From Hyphomicrobiales bacterium (lineage in GTDB: Bacteria > Pseudomonadota > Alphaproteobacteria > Rhizobiales > Rhizobiaceae), in NCBI GenBank assembly GCA_900472485.1, contig UCII01000034.1, forward strand, positions 62,001 through 126,000: DNA of 64,000 bases, in the 5' to 3' direction. Of this stretch, positions 28,072 through 36,655 are shown in pieces. The notes below the pieces were generated by a model, which saw nothing but the letters and a program-made list of their open reading frames with translations, was not told where the DNA came from and did not search any database. The position numbers and the translations under genes are program-made. Positions within the stretch are counted from its first letter, which is position 1. Each line of letters begins with the position of its first letter.

Positions 28072-28196
28072 GGAAAAATAACGCCCACCGCGGGAGGAGG
28101 ATGCGGTGGGCGTCATTTGAGGTGATTGACGACTGGGAGGAGGAGTGTCGTCAATCTATCGGAGCGCACTGGGAGGAGGAGTGTGCCGCTCCGAAT
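28072..28196 (-). ncRNA. ar14/NfeR1-like trans-acting sRNA with three anti-Shine-Dalgarno loops
   Basis: Read on the minus strand, three consecutive hairpins each present CUCCUCCC in the loop. Hairpin 1 (28160-28193) pairs CGGAGC and GCAC arms around one bulge. Hairpin 2 (28124-28156) has a perfect 10-bp stem. Hairpin 3 (28081-28113) has a perfect 11-bp stem, followed by a TATTTTT run, and is the terminator. The size (about 125 nt), the three loops and the repeated anti-SD motif match the rhizobial ar14 family, whose Sinorhizobium member NfeR1 influences nodulation efficiency. Such loops are expected to block ribosome-binding sites of mRNAs. The 5' end is estimated. A perfect palindrome lies just upstream. 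Confidence 0.88.
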
Positions 28197-28202
28197 TCCG
28201 TG

Positions 28203-28220
28203 TCGGGATAATTATCCCGA
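28203..28220. promoter_or_regulatory. Perfect 18-bp palindrome at the sRNA promoter
   Basis: The sequence TCGGGATAATTATCCCGA is its own reverse complement. It ends about seven bases upstream of the estimated sRNA start, where the -10 region should lie (it contains GATAAT). It is a candidate operator for a dimeric regulator of the sRNA. No regulator can be named. Confidence 0.6.
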
Positions 28221-28518
28221 GGCTTTCCGATTTGCGTCGGCACGGCGCGCCACCGCCGTCTTGTTGTTTGATAAATAGTATGACTTTTTAAATTTGTGCA
28301 GCGCAATAATTTCATGGGAGGCATGAGCTGCGTGCATATCTTTAATCGGTATCTCTTTACCGGCCGTCAAGATACTGCATGATCCCTTAATTCCGTATTA
28401 ATATGGCACATATTCCTGTGAGCCGAAGCCTCTGCCGGAAAGGCTCGGCTCGCATCAATTGCACGGCGATTTGTGCTAACTCTATCGCGAGCAGAATCGC
28501 AGCGAGGGGAAGACGGGC
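28221..28518. other. Intergenic region upstream of the sRNA and the DUF2157 gene
   Basis: About 300 bases between the sRNA palindrome and the plus-strand DUF2157 gene. It is AT-richer near 28265-28400. It should carry the DUF2157 promoter. I see no gene. Confidence 0.35.
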
Positions 28519-29658
28519 ATGTACAGGGGCAGGCTGGAGAGGGATCTGAAGATCTGGACCGACAAGGGCCTGGTCGATGCGGGGGCGGCCAAAGCCATCC
28601 TCAGCGAGTATGACGGTCGCCAGACGAGTTTCAGCGCCGGCCGGGTGCTGACCATCATTGCCGCCGTACTTCTCGGCCTTGCCATCTTGCTGTTCATTTC
28701 CGCAAATTGGGAAGCCCTTCCGAGAATTGCCCGTCTGCTGGGGCTGGTTGCGATGATATGGGCCTTCTATCTCGCGGCGGCATATTTGTTAGCCCAGGGG
28801 CGTCCCGTCGTTGCAGCCGGATTGTTGATCCTCGGCACCTTGAGTTTTGGTGGAGCCATGGCCCTGGTTGGCCAGATGTACAATCTGTCCGGCGACGAAG
28901 TGAGAATGATGCTCGTCTGGTTCGCGGCAGCCTGTATTGTTGCGGCGTTGTTTCGTTCCTCGGCGCAAGTCGGGCTCGCCGGTTTTCTCGCCTGGGCATT
29001 TTGCGGCGTCTATCTCTGGGGGCATTTCGACGAATGGTATGGGATCATGCCTTGGATGCCGCCTCTGATGGCCATGGTCCTGATTGTGCTTGTCCGCTAT
29101 GTCGACGCGCCCATGGCTCGCCATTTGGCCTATCTCATGCTCGTCGGCTGGCTGACATGGCTGTTTGGCCGCCATGAGGGATTGAATACCGCAATCCTGT
29201 TTGCCGCTCTCGGCATGGCGACGTTTCTCGTCGTCAGCGTCCCCGCTTCGCCGCTGGTGCCTTTTGCCCGCAAGGCCGGCGCTGCGCCGGCCTTCTATAC
29301 TTTTCTGATCGCATCGATCGGCTTCTTCCTGGTCCATGCCGAGATCAGCAATGGCTCTTTTGAGAATAATGTCTGGATCGAAGACAAATTGCCGCTCGTC
29401 ATCGTGGCGGCAGCGACATTGGCGAGCTCCGTGGTCGCCATCGCGCTCAGCGACCGCGACAATGGCGCGGTGCGCTATCTCGCCTATTTCGTCTTCTCCT
29501 GCGAGATTCTTTACCTCGCCAGCGAGACGATAGGCTCGATCATCGGCACGGCGGGCTTCTTCCTCATCGCTGGCGTGCTTGTAGCGATTGCCGCCTGGCT
29601 GGTCATCCAGCTGGAACGGCGCTTTTCCGATAATGGCGGACAGGGGACGCGGGCATGA
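28519..29658 (+). CDS. DUF2157 polytopic membrane protein
   Basis: A 379-residue inner-membrane protein with a short cytoplasmic N-terminus (RDLKIWTDKGLVDAGAAKAIL, typical of DUF2157) and about ten hydrophobic helices from residue 40 to 370. The first helix pair contains LLGLAILLFISANWEALPR, the family hallmark FxxANW. The function of DUF2157 is unknown. Its TGA overlaps the ATG of the GDYXXLXY gene by four bases, so the two are translationally coupled and may form one complex. Confidence 0.85.
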   Translation: MYRGRLERDLKIWTDKGLVDAGAAKAILSEYDGRQTSFSAGRVLTIIAAVLLGLAILLFISANWEALPRIARLLGLVAMIWAFYLAAAYLLAQGRPVVAAGLLILGTLSFGGAMALVGQMYNLSGDEVRMMLVWFAAACIVAALFRSSAQVGLAGFLAWAFCGVYLWGHFDEWYGIMPWMPPLMAMVLIVLVRYVDAPMARHLAYLMLVGWLTWLFGRHEGLNTAILFAALGMATFLVVSVPASPLVPFARKAGAAPAFYTFLIASIGFFLVHAEISNGSFENNVWIEDKLPLVIVAAATLASSVVAIALSDRDNGAVRYLAYFVFSCEILYLASETIGSIIGTAGFFLIAGVLVAIAAWLVIQLERRFSDNGGQGTRA

Positions 29659-30269
29659 CCGATATCGCTGAGAAGAGCCCGACCATCGGTTCCCGCCGAC
29701 TATGGATTGCTGCCATCATCATTGCCGCTCTGCAGACGGCGGTTCTCGGTTATATGGTCGGCGAGCGTGCCTGGGGTCTGCGGAGCGGCGTCGAGGTTCT
29801 CTTGAAGACCGCGCCGGTCGATCCGCGCGATCTTCTGCGTGGCGACTACGTGACCTTGAACTACGACATCTCACGGGTTCCATTCTCGACGATGGTCGAG
29901 GGACCGCCGAAAATGAGCCGAAGTGCTGCGATACTGTCCGTTCGCCTGAAGAAGCAGGATGACGGTTATTGGGGCATCGCCGAATCATCCTTTGGAAAGC
30001 TCGATCCGAAGCCCAATACCGTCGTGCTCAAAAGCCTGCCTGTCGACTATGTTTTCTATGGCGATGCCACCGATCCCCAGCAGGCGATTGTCGGGGTCAC
30101 CTATGGCATCGAGCGCTATTATGTGCCCGAAGGGCAGGGACGCGATATCGAGAGCGCCCGCAACGACAATCGCGTCGCCATTGCGGTGCGGGTGTCTTCC
30201 GATGGGGTTGCCCATATCAGAAGCCTGCTTCTCGACGGCAAATCCGTTTATGAGGAGCCGCTTTACTGA
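29655..30269 (+). CDS. GDYXXLXY-domain membrane-anchored protein
   Basis: A 204-residue protein with one N-terminal membrane helix (RLWIAAIIIAALQTAVLGYMV) and an outside beta-rich region carrying the eponymous motif as RGDYVTLNY near residue 60, followed by YVPEGQGRDIE later. GDYXXLXY proteins are commonly coupled to DUF2157 membrane proteins, as here; their function is not established. The four-base overlap supports co-translation. A tRNA-Leu with its own promoter follows. Confidence 0.85.
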   Translation: MTDIAEKSPTIGSRRLWIAAIIIAALQTAVLGYMVGERAWGLRSGVEVLLKTAPVDPRDLLRGDYVTLNYDISRVPFSTMVEGPPKMSRSAAILSVRLKKQDDGYWGIAESSFGKLDPKPNTVVLKSLPVDYVFYGDATDPQQAIVGVTYGIERYYVPEGQGRDIESARNDNRVAIAVRVSSDGVAHIRSLLLDGKSVYEEPLY

Positions 30270-30329
30270 CGATATCTGCGCAAAGAATCCCTATAAGCTT
30301 GAGCCTCGTCGCGGAACCGTCATTTTTCC

Positions 30330-30358
30330 TTTGCGTGGTTTGAAACGGGTGATATAGA
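30330..30358 (+). promoter_or_regulatory. Candidate promoter of tRNA-Leu
   Basis: A TTTGCG -35-like hexamer and a TATAGA -10-like hexamer are separated by 17 bases. The pattern resembles the clear tRNA-Glu promoters at 45.6-46.0 kb. The expected start of transcription is about 50 bases before the tRNA. Confidence 0.5.
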
Positions 30359-30413
30359 GACGCCGCGCTCCGGAAGCCCCCATGGGCAGGCATCGCCATG
30401 CGGTTTTGGGAAC

Positions 30414-30498
<85 letters not shown>

Positions 30499-30777
30499 AC
30501 ACTGTCTTGTGGACGGGGGGAGGTTCTCGAAGCCTGTCTTCCGATATGCCGCAGGACGCGCATCTTGCCCAAAGCATCCCGCTTTCGATGAGGAAAGTGG
30601 ATAAGATGTTTTGGCTCCTGACGGGATAGAGCTGCCTTTTGCGCGTTTGTTTGAAGGCGCGGCGCTCTTGCAAGGTGAAAGAGAATTGCATCCAAGCCAC
30701 GCTCGGGATTTTCCGGCGTCGTGCTCATCGAAACGAACGGCAGGCTGGGCACGGCCGCCATGAATGAAGGTAGGACA

Positions 30778-32265
30778 ATGCAGGTTATCGAAACGCTCGC
30801 TGAAGGGCTGAAGCGCGAAATCAAGGTGGTCATCCCGGCCAAGGACATGGAAGTGCGCATGAACGAGCGCTTGGCCGAGGTCAAGGACAAGGTCCGCATC
30901 AACGGCTTCCGTCCGGGCAAGGTTCCGGTCTCGCACCTGAAGAAGGTCTACGGCAAGTCGATCATGGCCGATCTCGTCAACGAAATTGTTCGTGACCAGC
31001 CGCCGGCGATCCTGACCGAGCGCGGCGAAAAGTCGGCAACCCAGCCGGAAATCGCCATGACCGAAGACCAGGAAGAGGCTGAAAAGATCCTCTCCGCTCA
31101 AGCCGATTTCGAATTCACGCTGTCTTATGAAGTCATCCCGGCGATCGAACTGAAGCCGGTGGGCGGCATCAAGGTCACCCGCGAAGTCGCCGAGATCGGC
31201 GAAGACGAAGTGACCGAGCAGATCCTCAAGATCGCCGAAAGCGCCCGCAGCTACGAGGCCAAGAAGGGCAAGGCCGCCAATGGCGACCGCGTCACCATCG
31301 ATTACCTCGGCAAGGTCGACGGCGTTGCTTTCGACGGCGGCAAGGATGAAGACTCGCAGCTCGTCCTCGGCTCCAACCGCTTCATCCCGGGCTTTGAAGA
31401 ACAGCTCGTCGGCGTCAAGGCTGGCGATGAGAAGGTCATCACCGTAACCTTCCCGGCCGACTATCCGGCCAAGAACCTCGCCGGCAAGGAAGCCACCTTC
31501 GACATCAAGGTCAAGGAAGTTGCGGCTCCCGGCGACGTTGAAATCAACGACGAACTCGCCACCAAGCTCGGTCTGGAATCGGCCGACCGCCTGAAGGAGA
31601 TCGTTCGCGGTCAGATCGAAAGCCAGTACGGCTCGGTTACCCGCCAGAAGGTCAAGCGTCAGATCCTCGACCAGCTCGACGAAATGTATCAGTTCGACAC
31701 GCCGCAGAAGCTCGTCGACGCTGAATTCGCCAGCATTTGGCGCCAGATCGAAACCGACCTCAGCGAATCCGGCAAGACCTTCGAAGACGAAGACACCACG
31801 GAAGAAAAGGCTCGCGAAGAATATCGCAAGCTCGCCGAGCGCCGCGTTCGCCTCGGCCTCGTTCTCTCTGAAATCGGCGAGAAGGCCGGCGTCGAAGTCA
31901 GCGAAGACGAACTGCAGCGCGCGCTTTATGCCCAGCTGCAGCAGTTCCCGGGCCAGGAAAAGGAAATCCTGGAATTCTTCCGCAATACGCCGGGCGCATC
32001 CGCCAACCTGCGCGCCCCGATCTTCGAAGAAAAGGTCATCGATCACCTGCTGACCGAGGTCAACGTTACGGACAAGACCGTTTCCAAGGAAGCGCTGCTG
32101 GCCGACGACGAAGCCGAAGACAAGCCGGCTGCTAAGAAGGCCGCTCCGAAGAAGAAGGCTGCCAAGGCTGAAGCGACCGAAGCTGCTGCCGAAGGCGAAG
32201 AAGCCGCGGCTCCGAAGAAGAAGGCTGCTCCGAAGAAGAAGGCTGCTGAAGACAGCGCCGAATAA
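30778..32265 (+). CDS. tig: Trigger factor
   Basis: A ribosome-associated chaperone and prolyl isomerase of 495 residues. The N-terminal ribosome-binding signature GFRPGKVP(V) is at about residues 43-51, the FKBP-type domain includes GDRVTIDYLGKVDGVAFDGG, and the C-terminal chaperone domain follows. The last 50 residues form a tail of alternating Lys-Ala-Pro blocks (AAPKKKAA repeated), longer than in E. coli (432 residues). The ATG at 30778 is chosen to give the MQVIETLAEGLKRE start; upstream codons look like leader. A terminator follows. Confidence 0.96.
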   Translation: MQVIETLAEGLKREIKVVIPAKDMEVRMNERLAEVKDKVRINGFRPGKVPVSHLKKVYGKSIMADLVNEIVRDQPPAILTERGEKSATQPEIAMTEDQEEAEKILSAQADFEFTLSYEVIPAIELKPVGGIKVTREVAEIGEDEVTEQILKIAESARSYEAKKGKAANGDRVTIDYLGKVDGVAFDGGKDEDSQLVLGSNRFIPGFEEQLVGVKAGDEKVITVTFPADYPAKNLAGKEATFDIKVKEVAAPGDVEINDELATKLGLESADRLKEIVRGQIESQYGSVTRQKVKRQILDQLDEMYQFDTPQKLVDAEFASIWRQIETDLSESGKTFEDEDTTEEKAREEYRKLAERRVRLGLVLSEIGEKAGVEVSEDELQRALYAQLQQFPGQEKEILEFFRNTPGASANLRAPIFEEKVIDHLLTEVNVTDKTVSKEALLADDEAEDKPAAKKAAPKKKAAKAEATEAAAEGEEAAAPKKKAAPKKKAAEDSAE

Positions 32266-32290
32266 TCGGCTTTTCTTCTGGACTGAAATT

Positions 32291-32316
32291 AAGCCCTGCC
32301 CTCGGCAGGGCTTTTT
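32291..32316 (+). terminator. Rho-independent terminator of tig
   Basis: AAGCCCTGCC and GGCAGGGCTT flank a 3-nt loop and are followed by a T run. It is 25 bases after the tig stop. Confidence 0.9.
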
Positions 32317-32326
32317 GTTGTCGCTC

Positions 32327-32366
32327 ACCCCGATCCTCTCCCAGCAAGCAGAGAGAGGATCGGGGT
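32327..32366. repeat. 14-bp perfect inverted repeat between tig and phyH
   Basis: ACCCCGATCCTCTC and its exact complement flank a 12-nt spacer. No T run follows on either strand. It resembles a small interspersed palindromic element between convergent genes, but only one copy was noticed in the window. Confidence 0.5.
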
Positions 32367-32394
32367 AGGGCTACGAGCTCTCTGCTCGATGCGA

Positions 32395-33204
32395 TTATTC
32401 CCTACCCAATGCACGGCGGATGGCGATTTCCACCGGACTATAGGCTCCGTCGGGTCGCTCCAGCTGATAGGCCTTGGCAAGCCCGATCGAAGGTTGCGCC
32501 ATGAAGCGCGGCGTGCTGCCTCGATGCTTCTGCGCGGCATGAACGAGGAAGGGATGGCAGATGTAGACCGTGCCGGCCTTTCCCGTTGCCAGTGTGTGAG
32601 AGCGGTCGGCTCCCATCTGCTCGAGCATCATATGAGAACGCCCGTGCTCTCCCGCAGGTTCGAGATAGCGCGCCATATCCATATGGGAGCCGACGCGGAT
32701 GCGGGTTGGCGCATCGTCTTCACCGACATCGGAAAACAAAAACAGCGTAAGCAGAGCGCGCCCTCGCGAGGTGACATTCACGCGCCAGGCCGAGAAGTCC
32801 GTTTTCTCGTCCGGATCGCAGTTGTCACCCGGAAAGCTGAGGTCGACATGCCAGCCGGCGTCGCCGGGATCGTCCGGATGCGGAAACCGCACGGGGAAGG
32901 TACCAAGCCCATCTCTTGGCAGCCATCGTCCCCGTCCGACCAGTTGATCGAAAGCGGTGTGCAAAATGGGCATGTTGGCGATGGTGCGGAATGGCTCGCC
33001 GCCATAGCCCGGCAGCCGGATGACCGGAAATCTCCAACTTGCCGGATCGTGCTCGCTGCAGGGAATATCGCGCCACATGATGGCGCGGGCTTTGGCAGCC
33101 TGTTCCCGTGAAAACGCACCATCGATGCGTACAAAACCATGTTCAATGAAATCGTTCACCTGCGCATCGGAAAGCGCAGCTGGATACTGTTTTTCGGATG
33201 GCAT
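32395..33204 (-). CDS. Phytanoyl-CoA dioxygenase (PhyH) family protein
   Basis: A 269-residue Fe(II)/2-oxoglutarate oxygenase-like protein. The metal-binding HxD is seen in GWHVDLSFPG and the distal His in YICHPFLVHAA, followed by an Arg-containing segment (TPRFMAQPSI) expected to bind 2-oxoglutarate. PhyH members hydroxylate varied substrates; this one cannot be assigned. The ATG at 33204 has GAGAGA upstream; in-frame ATGs at 33219 and 33234 are alternatives. It is a single gene, with 221 empty bases separating it from sthA. Confidence 0.8.
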   Translation of the reverse strand: MPSEKQYPAALSDAQVNDFIEHGFVRIDGAFSREQAAKARAIMWRDIPCSEHDPASWRFPVIRLPGYGGEPFRTIANMPILHTAFDQLVGRGRWLPRDGLGTFPVRFPHPDDPGDAGWHVDLSFPGDNCDPDEKTDFSAWRVNVTSRGRALLTLFLFSDVGEDDAPTRIRVGSHMDMARYLEPAGEHGRSHMMLEQMGADRSHTLATGKAGTVYICHPFLVHAAQKHRGSTPRFMAQPSIGLAKAYQLERPDGAYSPVEIAIRRALGRE

Positions 33205-33425
33205 GAAATCTCTCTCGATCATCGCCGTCTTCACCCTTATTGTGCGGGCATCACGGCTATTTCGGCAAAGACCTGCTGCGGCCTTGCGGCCGTTGAGGCG
33301 GTCTCGTCTTCATTTGGCTGAAAGCCTAGGGATCAGCGGCTTATGAAGAAGACCGAAGCGATGTTGAGAATGCTCATCATGCCGACAGAGTAGTAAGCTC
33401 CGCCGGCATGGTCAATATTGACCCA

Positions 33426-34832
33426 TTAGAGTTCCGACTTGATATCGCCCATGCGGTTCCAAGCGTCGAGGCCGGCGATCTTGTAGGCTTCGGCAAGCGT
33501 CGGATAGTTGAAGGTGTTTTCGACGAAATATTCGACGGTGCCTTTCAGGTTCAGCACAGCTTGTCCGATATGCACGAGTTCTGTCGCGCCTTCGCCGACG
33601 ATGTGGACGCCGAGGAGGCGGCGGGTCTTCAGTGAGAAGATCATCTTCAAGAGGCCTGTGTCGAGGCCCATGATGTGGCCGCGCGAGGTCTCGCGGAAGC
33701 GGGCGATGCCGCATTCATAGGGGATATGCCGCTCCTTGACCTCTTCTTCTGAAAGGCCGCAGGTGGAAATCTCCGGCACGGCATAGATGCCATAAGGGAA
33801 GTATTTCGGCGGCTCCTTGGCAATCGCGCCGACGGCAACGCGGGCGGCGATGCGGCCCTGTTCCATCGAGGTGGAGGCAAGGCTCGGGAAGCCCACGACA
33901 TCGCCGGCGGCAAAGATATGCGGAACCTTGGTGGCGAAGGTTTCCGGATTGACGCTCAGGCGGCCGCGCGCATCGGCTTCGAGGCCGGCTGCAGCAAGAT
34001 TAAGGGTATCGGTCGCGCCCATGCGGCCGGCGGCGAAGAGAACCATGTCCGTGGTGATGCGGCGGCCATTGTCCAGCGTCAGCTCCACCTTGCCGCTCGG
34101 CAGGCGCTCGACTTTCTCTGCCTTCTGGCCGAGCAGCAGCTTCATATTGCGATCGCGCAGCTGATAGGTGAAATCCTCGACGATTTCCTTGTCGATGAAG
34201 TCGAGCATGGTCGATTTCGGATCGATCAGAGTGACCTGCGTATCGAGCGCGCTGAAGATCGTCGCATATTCGATGCCGATAACGCCGGCGCCGATGACGA
34301 CCATGGAGCGCGGCAGCTGCTCGATATCGAGCAGTTCGTCGCTGTCGAGAACCGTCTTGCCGTCGAAGGGCATGTAATCTGGACGGAAGGGCTTGGTGCC
34401 GACTGCAAGCAGGATGCCGGCGGCGGATACGGTGACGACCTCGCCATCATCCTTGACGATCTGCATGGTCTGCGGATCGACGAAGCTCGCCTTGCCTCTG
34501 ATGTGCTGCACGCGATTGCGGGCGAACTGGTGTTCCAGCACCTCGACTTCGTGGTCGAGGGTGATCAGCAGACGTCGGCGCAAATCTTCGGCGCTGATTT
34601 CCTGTTTGACGCGATAGGCGCGGCCGTAAAAGCCGCGTTCTCGCCAGCCGGAAAGGTTGAGCGCGGTTTCGCGCAGCGTCTTGGAGGGAATGGTACCGGT
34701 GTGGACCGAGACGCCGCCGACCCGTTTGCCTTGCTCGACGACGAGCACCTTCTTGCCGAGTTTGGCGGCTTGGATAGCGCCTCTGCGGCCGGCAGGGCCG
34801 CTACCTACGACTAGGAGATCGAATTGGTCCAT
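33426..34832 (-). CDS. sthA: Si-specific NAD(P)+ transhydrogenase (soluble)
   Basis: A 468-residue flavoprotein that transfers hydride between NADPH and NAD+ in the cytoplasm. The FAD site GSGPAGRRGAIQAAKLG, the second dinucleotide motif GAGVIGIEYATIF, and the C-terminal interface are those of the dihydrolipoamide dehydrogenase family. The redox disulfide is missing: the segment reads VSVHTGTIPSKTLRE with no Cys, which is expected for transhydrogenases and excludes lipoamide dehydrogenase or mercuric reductase. The length matches SthA. Confidence 0.93.
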   Translation of the reverse strand: MDQFDLLVVGSGPAGRRGAIQAAKLGKKVLVVEQGKRVGGVSVHTGTIPSKTLRETALNLSGWRERGFYGRAYRVKQEISAEDLRRRLLITLDHEVEVLEHQFARNRVQHIRGKASFVDPQTMQIVKDDGEVVTVSAAGILLAVGTKPFRPDYMPFDGKTVLDSDELLDIEQLPRSMVVIGAGVIGIEYATIFSALDTQVTLIDPKSTMLDFIDKEIVEDFTYQLRDRNMKLLLGQKAEKVERLPSGKVELTLDNGRRITTDMVLFAAGRMGATDTLNLAAAGLEADARGRLSVNPETFATKVPHIFAAGDVVGFPSLASTSMEQGRIAARVAVGAIAKEPPKYFPYGIYAVPEISTCGLSEEEVKERHIPYECGIARFRETSRGHIMGLDTGLLKMIFSLKTRRLLGVHIVGEGATELVHIGQAVLNLKGTVEYFVENTFNYPTLAEAYKIAGLDAWNRMGDIKSEL

Positions 34833-34940
34833 CGGAAAGCCTCGGATGACTGGAATGGGGAATCAATGTCGCAATGCAACATGCTCCGTCAACCGGTAGC
34901 TTCTCAATGTTACAGATTATCTAACGGGAAAGTTTGGTGT

Positions 34941-35537
34941 TCACGATGCTGAAAGGCCGAGCCAGGGTTCCAGCTTCTCGAAAGTACGGTCCATGGCGTA
35001 GGCACGGGTGAAGGAGAACGGCAAGTGACCATAGATGATCGACATCTGGCCCTCTGCGGTAGCCTCATTCGTCTTGGCAATGGCGGCAAGGTAAAGTGCG
35101 GAGGCTAGTCCGGTTCTGTCCGCTCCGGCCTGGCAATGAATGAGGATCGGCTTCGGCGCATTCCGCATGATCTCGACAAGCTGCGCGGCTTGCGCCTGGG
35201 TCAGCTCTCGGGCCGAAGACATATGGAAATCGATATGGCCGATGTTGAGCGCTTTCGCCTCGGCGATTTCGGTATCATACCAATGGTGCCCGCTATTGTC
35301 GCCACGCAGGTTGATAATGGTCCTGATGCCGTATTGCTTCTGAAACTCGGCGATGTTGGTGGCCGAGGGCTGCGAAGAGCGGTAGAGCTCGCCGGCGATG
35401 ACTGGATGGAAATTCGTCGTCCAGAGCATGTGAGCATAGAAGCCGCCGGCAACCACGAGGAAAGCGCCTGCCGCGACAAGCGCGCCGCGACCGATAGAAA
35501 GGAGGCGATGAGCAAGCACTGGCGACATCTTCGGCAT
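34941..35537 (-). CDS. Dual-specificity/tyrosine phosphatase family protein, membrane-anchored
   Basis: A 198-residue protein with one N-terminal membrane helix (RGALVAAGAFLVVAGGFYAHML) and a phosphatase domain. The CX5R loop reads HCQAGADRTG, and the upstream IRTIINLRGDN fits the family, which includes secreted or periplasmic Tyr phosphatases. The ATG at 35537 has GGAG upstream; the longest frame to 35735 would add about 66 low-quality residues. The substrate is unknown. The gene is monocistronic, flanked by empty stretches of about 110 and 260 bases. Confidence 0.8.
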   Translation of the reverse strand: MPKMSPVLAHRLLSIGRGALVAAGAFLVVAGGFYAHMLWTTNFHPVIAGELYRSSQPSATNIAEFQKQYGIRTIINLRGDNSGHHWYDTEIAEAKALNIGHIDFHMSSARELTQAQAAQLVEIMRNAPKPILIHCQAGADRTGLASALYLAAIAKTNEATAEGQMSIIYGHLPFSFTRAYAMDRTFEKLEPWLGLSAS

Positions 35538-35794
35538 TCGATCTCCACATGGCCGACGCCCGCAGCGGATAGGCCAAATCAAAACAATAGCTTCCGCCGG
35601 TGTATATGCCGATCGGATGCGATAATCCTTCTGCCAGATGATGCTGACGCTGAACTGAAAAATTGGAGCGGCGATCGCAACGGCAAATTCGGAGGACCCG
35701 TAAATATACGGTTTATGCCGAATCCATATTATCATTTAATATCAAATTGATACTGTGATTTCTTAAATATATTTATCGCTTTTGATGCGAAATT

Positions 35795-36652
35795 CTAAAT
35801 TAAACGTAATGCACGAAAACTGACATGACCGTTCTTGCCGATAATAACGTGGTCGTGAACAGTGATGCCTAACGGCTTGGCTGTATCGATGATGGTCTTC
35901 GTCATGTCGATATCGGCGCGAGATGGGGTCGGATCACCGGACGGATGGTTATGGACCAGAATCACGGCAGAAGCGGAAAGCTCCAGCGCGCGTTTGACGA
36001 CCTCGCGGGGATAGACTGGCGTATGATCGATCGTGCCGAAGCCCTGCACCTCGTCGGCGATCAAAGCATTGCGCTTGTCGAGAAACAAGAGGCGGAACTG
36101 CTCGCGGGCTTCGTGAGCCATGGCGGCATGACAGTAATCGATAAGCGCTTTCCAGGAGGAAAGCACCGGCTTGCCGGTCAACTCGCTTTTCAGCATGCGC
36201 TGCGCGACGCTTGCGACCAGCTTTAGGTCGAGGGCAACCGCGTCGCCGACGCCGCTGACCTCCGTCAACAGGTTGACCGGCGCGCCGAATACACCGCCAA
36301 GCGTGCCGAAGCGGGCAAGCAACGCCTTGGCGATTGGTTTCGTGTCGCGTCGTGGGATCAGCCGGAAAAGCAAGAGCTCGAGAATTTCGTAGTCCGCCAA
36401 TGCCGCATCGCCACCGTCGCGATAGCGATTGCGCAACCGGTCGCGGTGACCATGATAATGAGCTTCGACGTTGGTTGGCGCGGATTTGGCTGGTGGAGCG
36501 GATTTGGAAGTCTGCGAGGCGGGCTTGGCAGGCTGCTGGGGGAAGAACAGCCGCTCGTCGAGCAGCGGAGCTTCTTCCAAAGTCTCCAGCTTCCCGCCTC
36601 TTTCGAGGGGCATGTCGCCATGTCCGTTGGAAGAAGCAGGACGTTTCGCCAT
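35795..36652 (-). CDS. radC: RadC-family JAB/MPN protein
   Basis: A 285-residue member of the RadC family. The C-terminal JAMM metalloprotease-like motif reads HNHPSGDPTPSRAD, preceded by a helix-hairpin-helix region (LTEVSGVGDAVALDLK). The N-terminal 60 residues are a Pro/Lys-rich extension not found in the 222-residue E. coli protein. Despite the name, a DNA repair role is not established. It begins three bases after the map stop, so map and radC form an operon with sfsA upstream. Confidence 0.9.
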   Translation of the reverse strand: MAKRPASSNGHGDMPLERGGKLETLEEAPLLDERLFFPQQPAKPASQTSKSAPPAKSAPTNVEAHYHGHRDRLRNRYRDGGDAALADYEILELLLFRLIPRRDTKPIAKALLARFGTLGGVFGAPVNLLTEVSGVGDAVALDLKLVASVAQRMLKSELTGKPVLSSWKALIDYCHAAMAHEAREQFRLLFLDKRNALIADEVQGFGTIDHTPVYPREVVKRALELSASAVILVHNHPSGDPTPSRADIDMTKTIIDTAKPLGITVHDHVIIGKNGHVSFRALRLI

Positions 36653-36655
36653 GAA

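Noticed and set aside
28081..28193. CRISPR-like triple repeat GGGAGGAGGA
   Set aside because: The repeats are loops of three different stems ending in a terminator, with no fixed-length spacers.
27798..28211. 137-codon plus-strand ORF
   Set aside because: It runs antisense through the three-hairpin sRNA, its repeated DWEEEC/HWEEEC residues come from the sRNA loops, and it has no ribosome site or recognisable motif.
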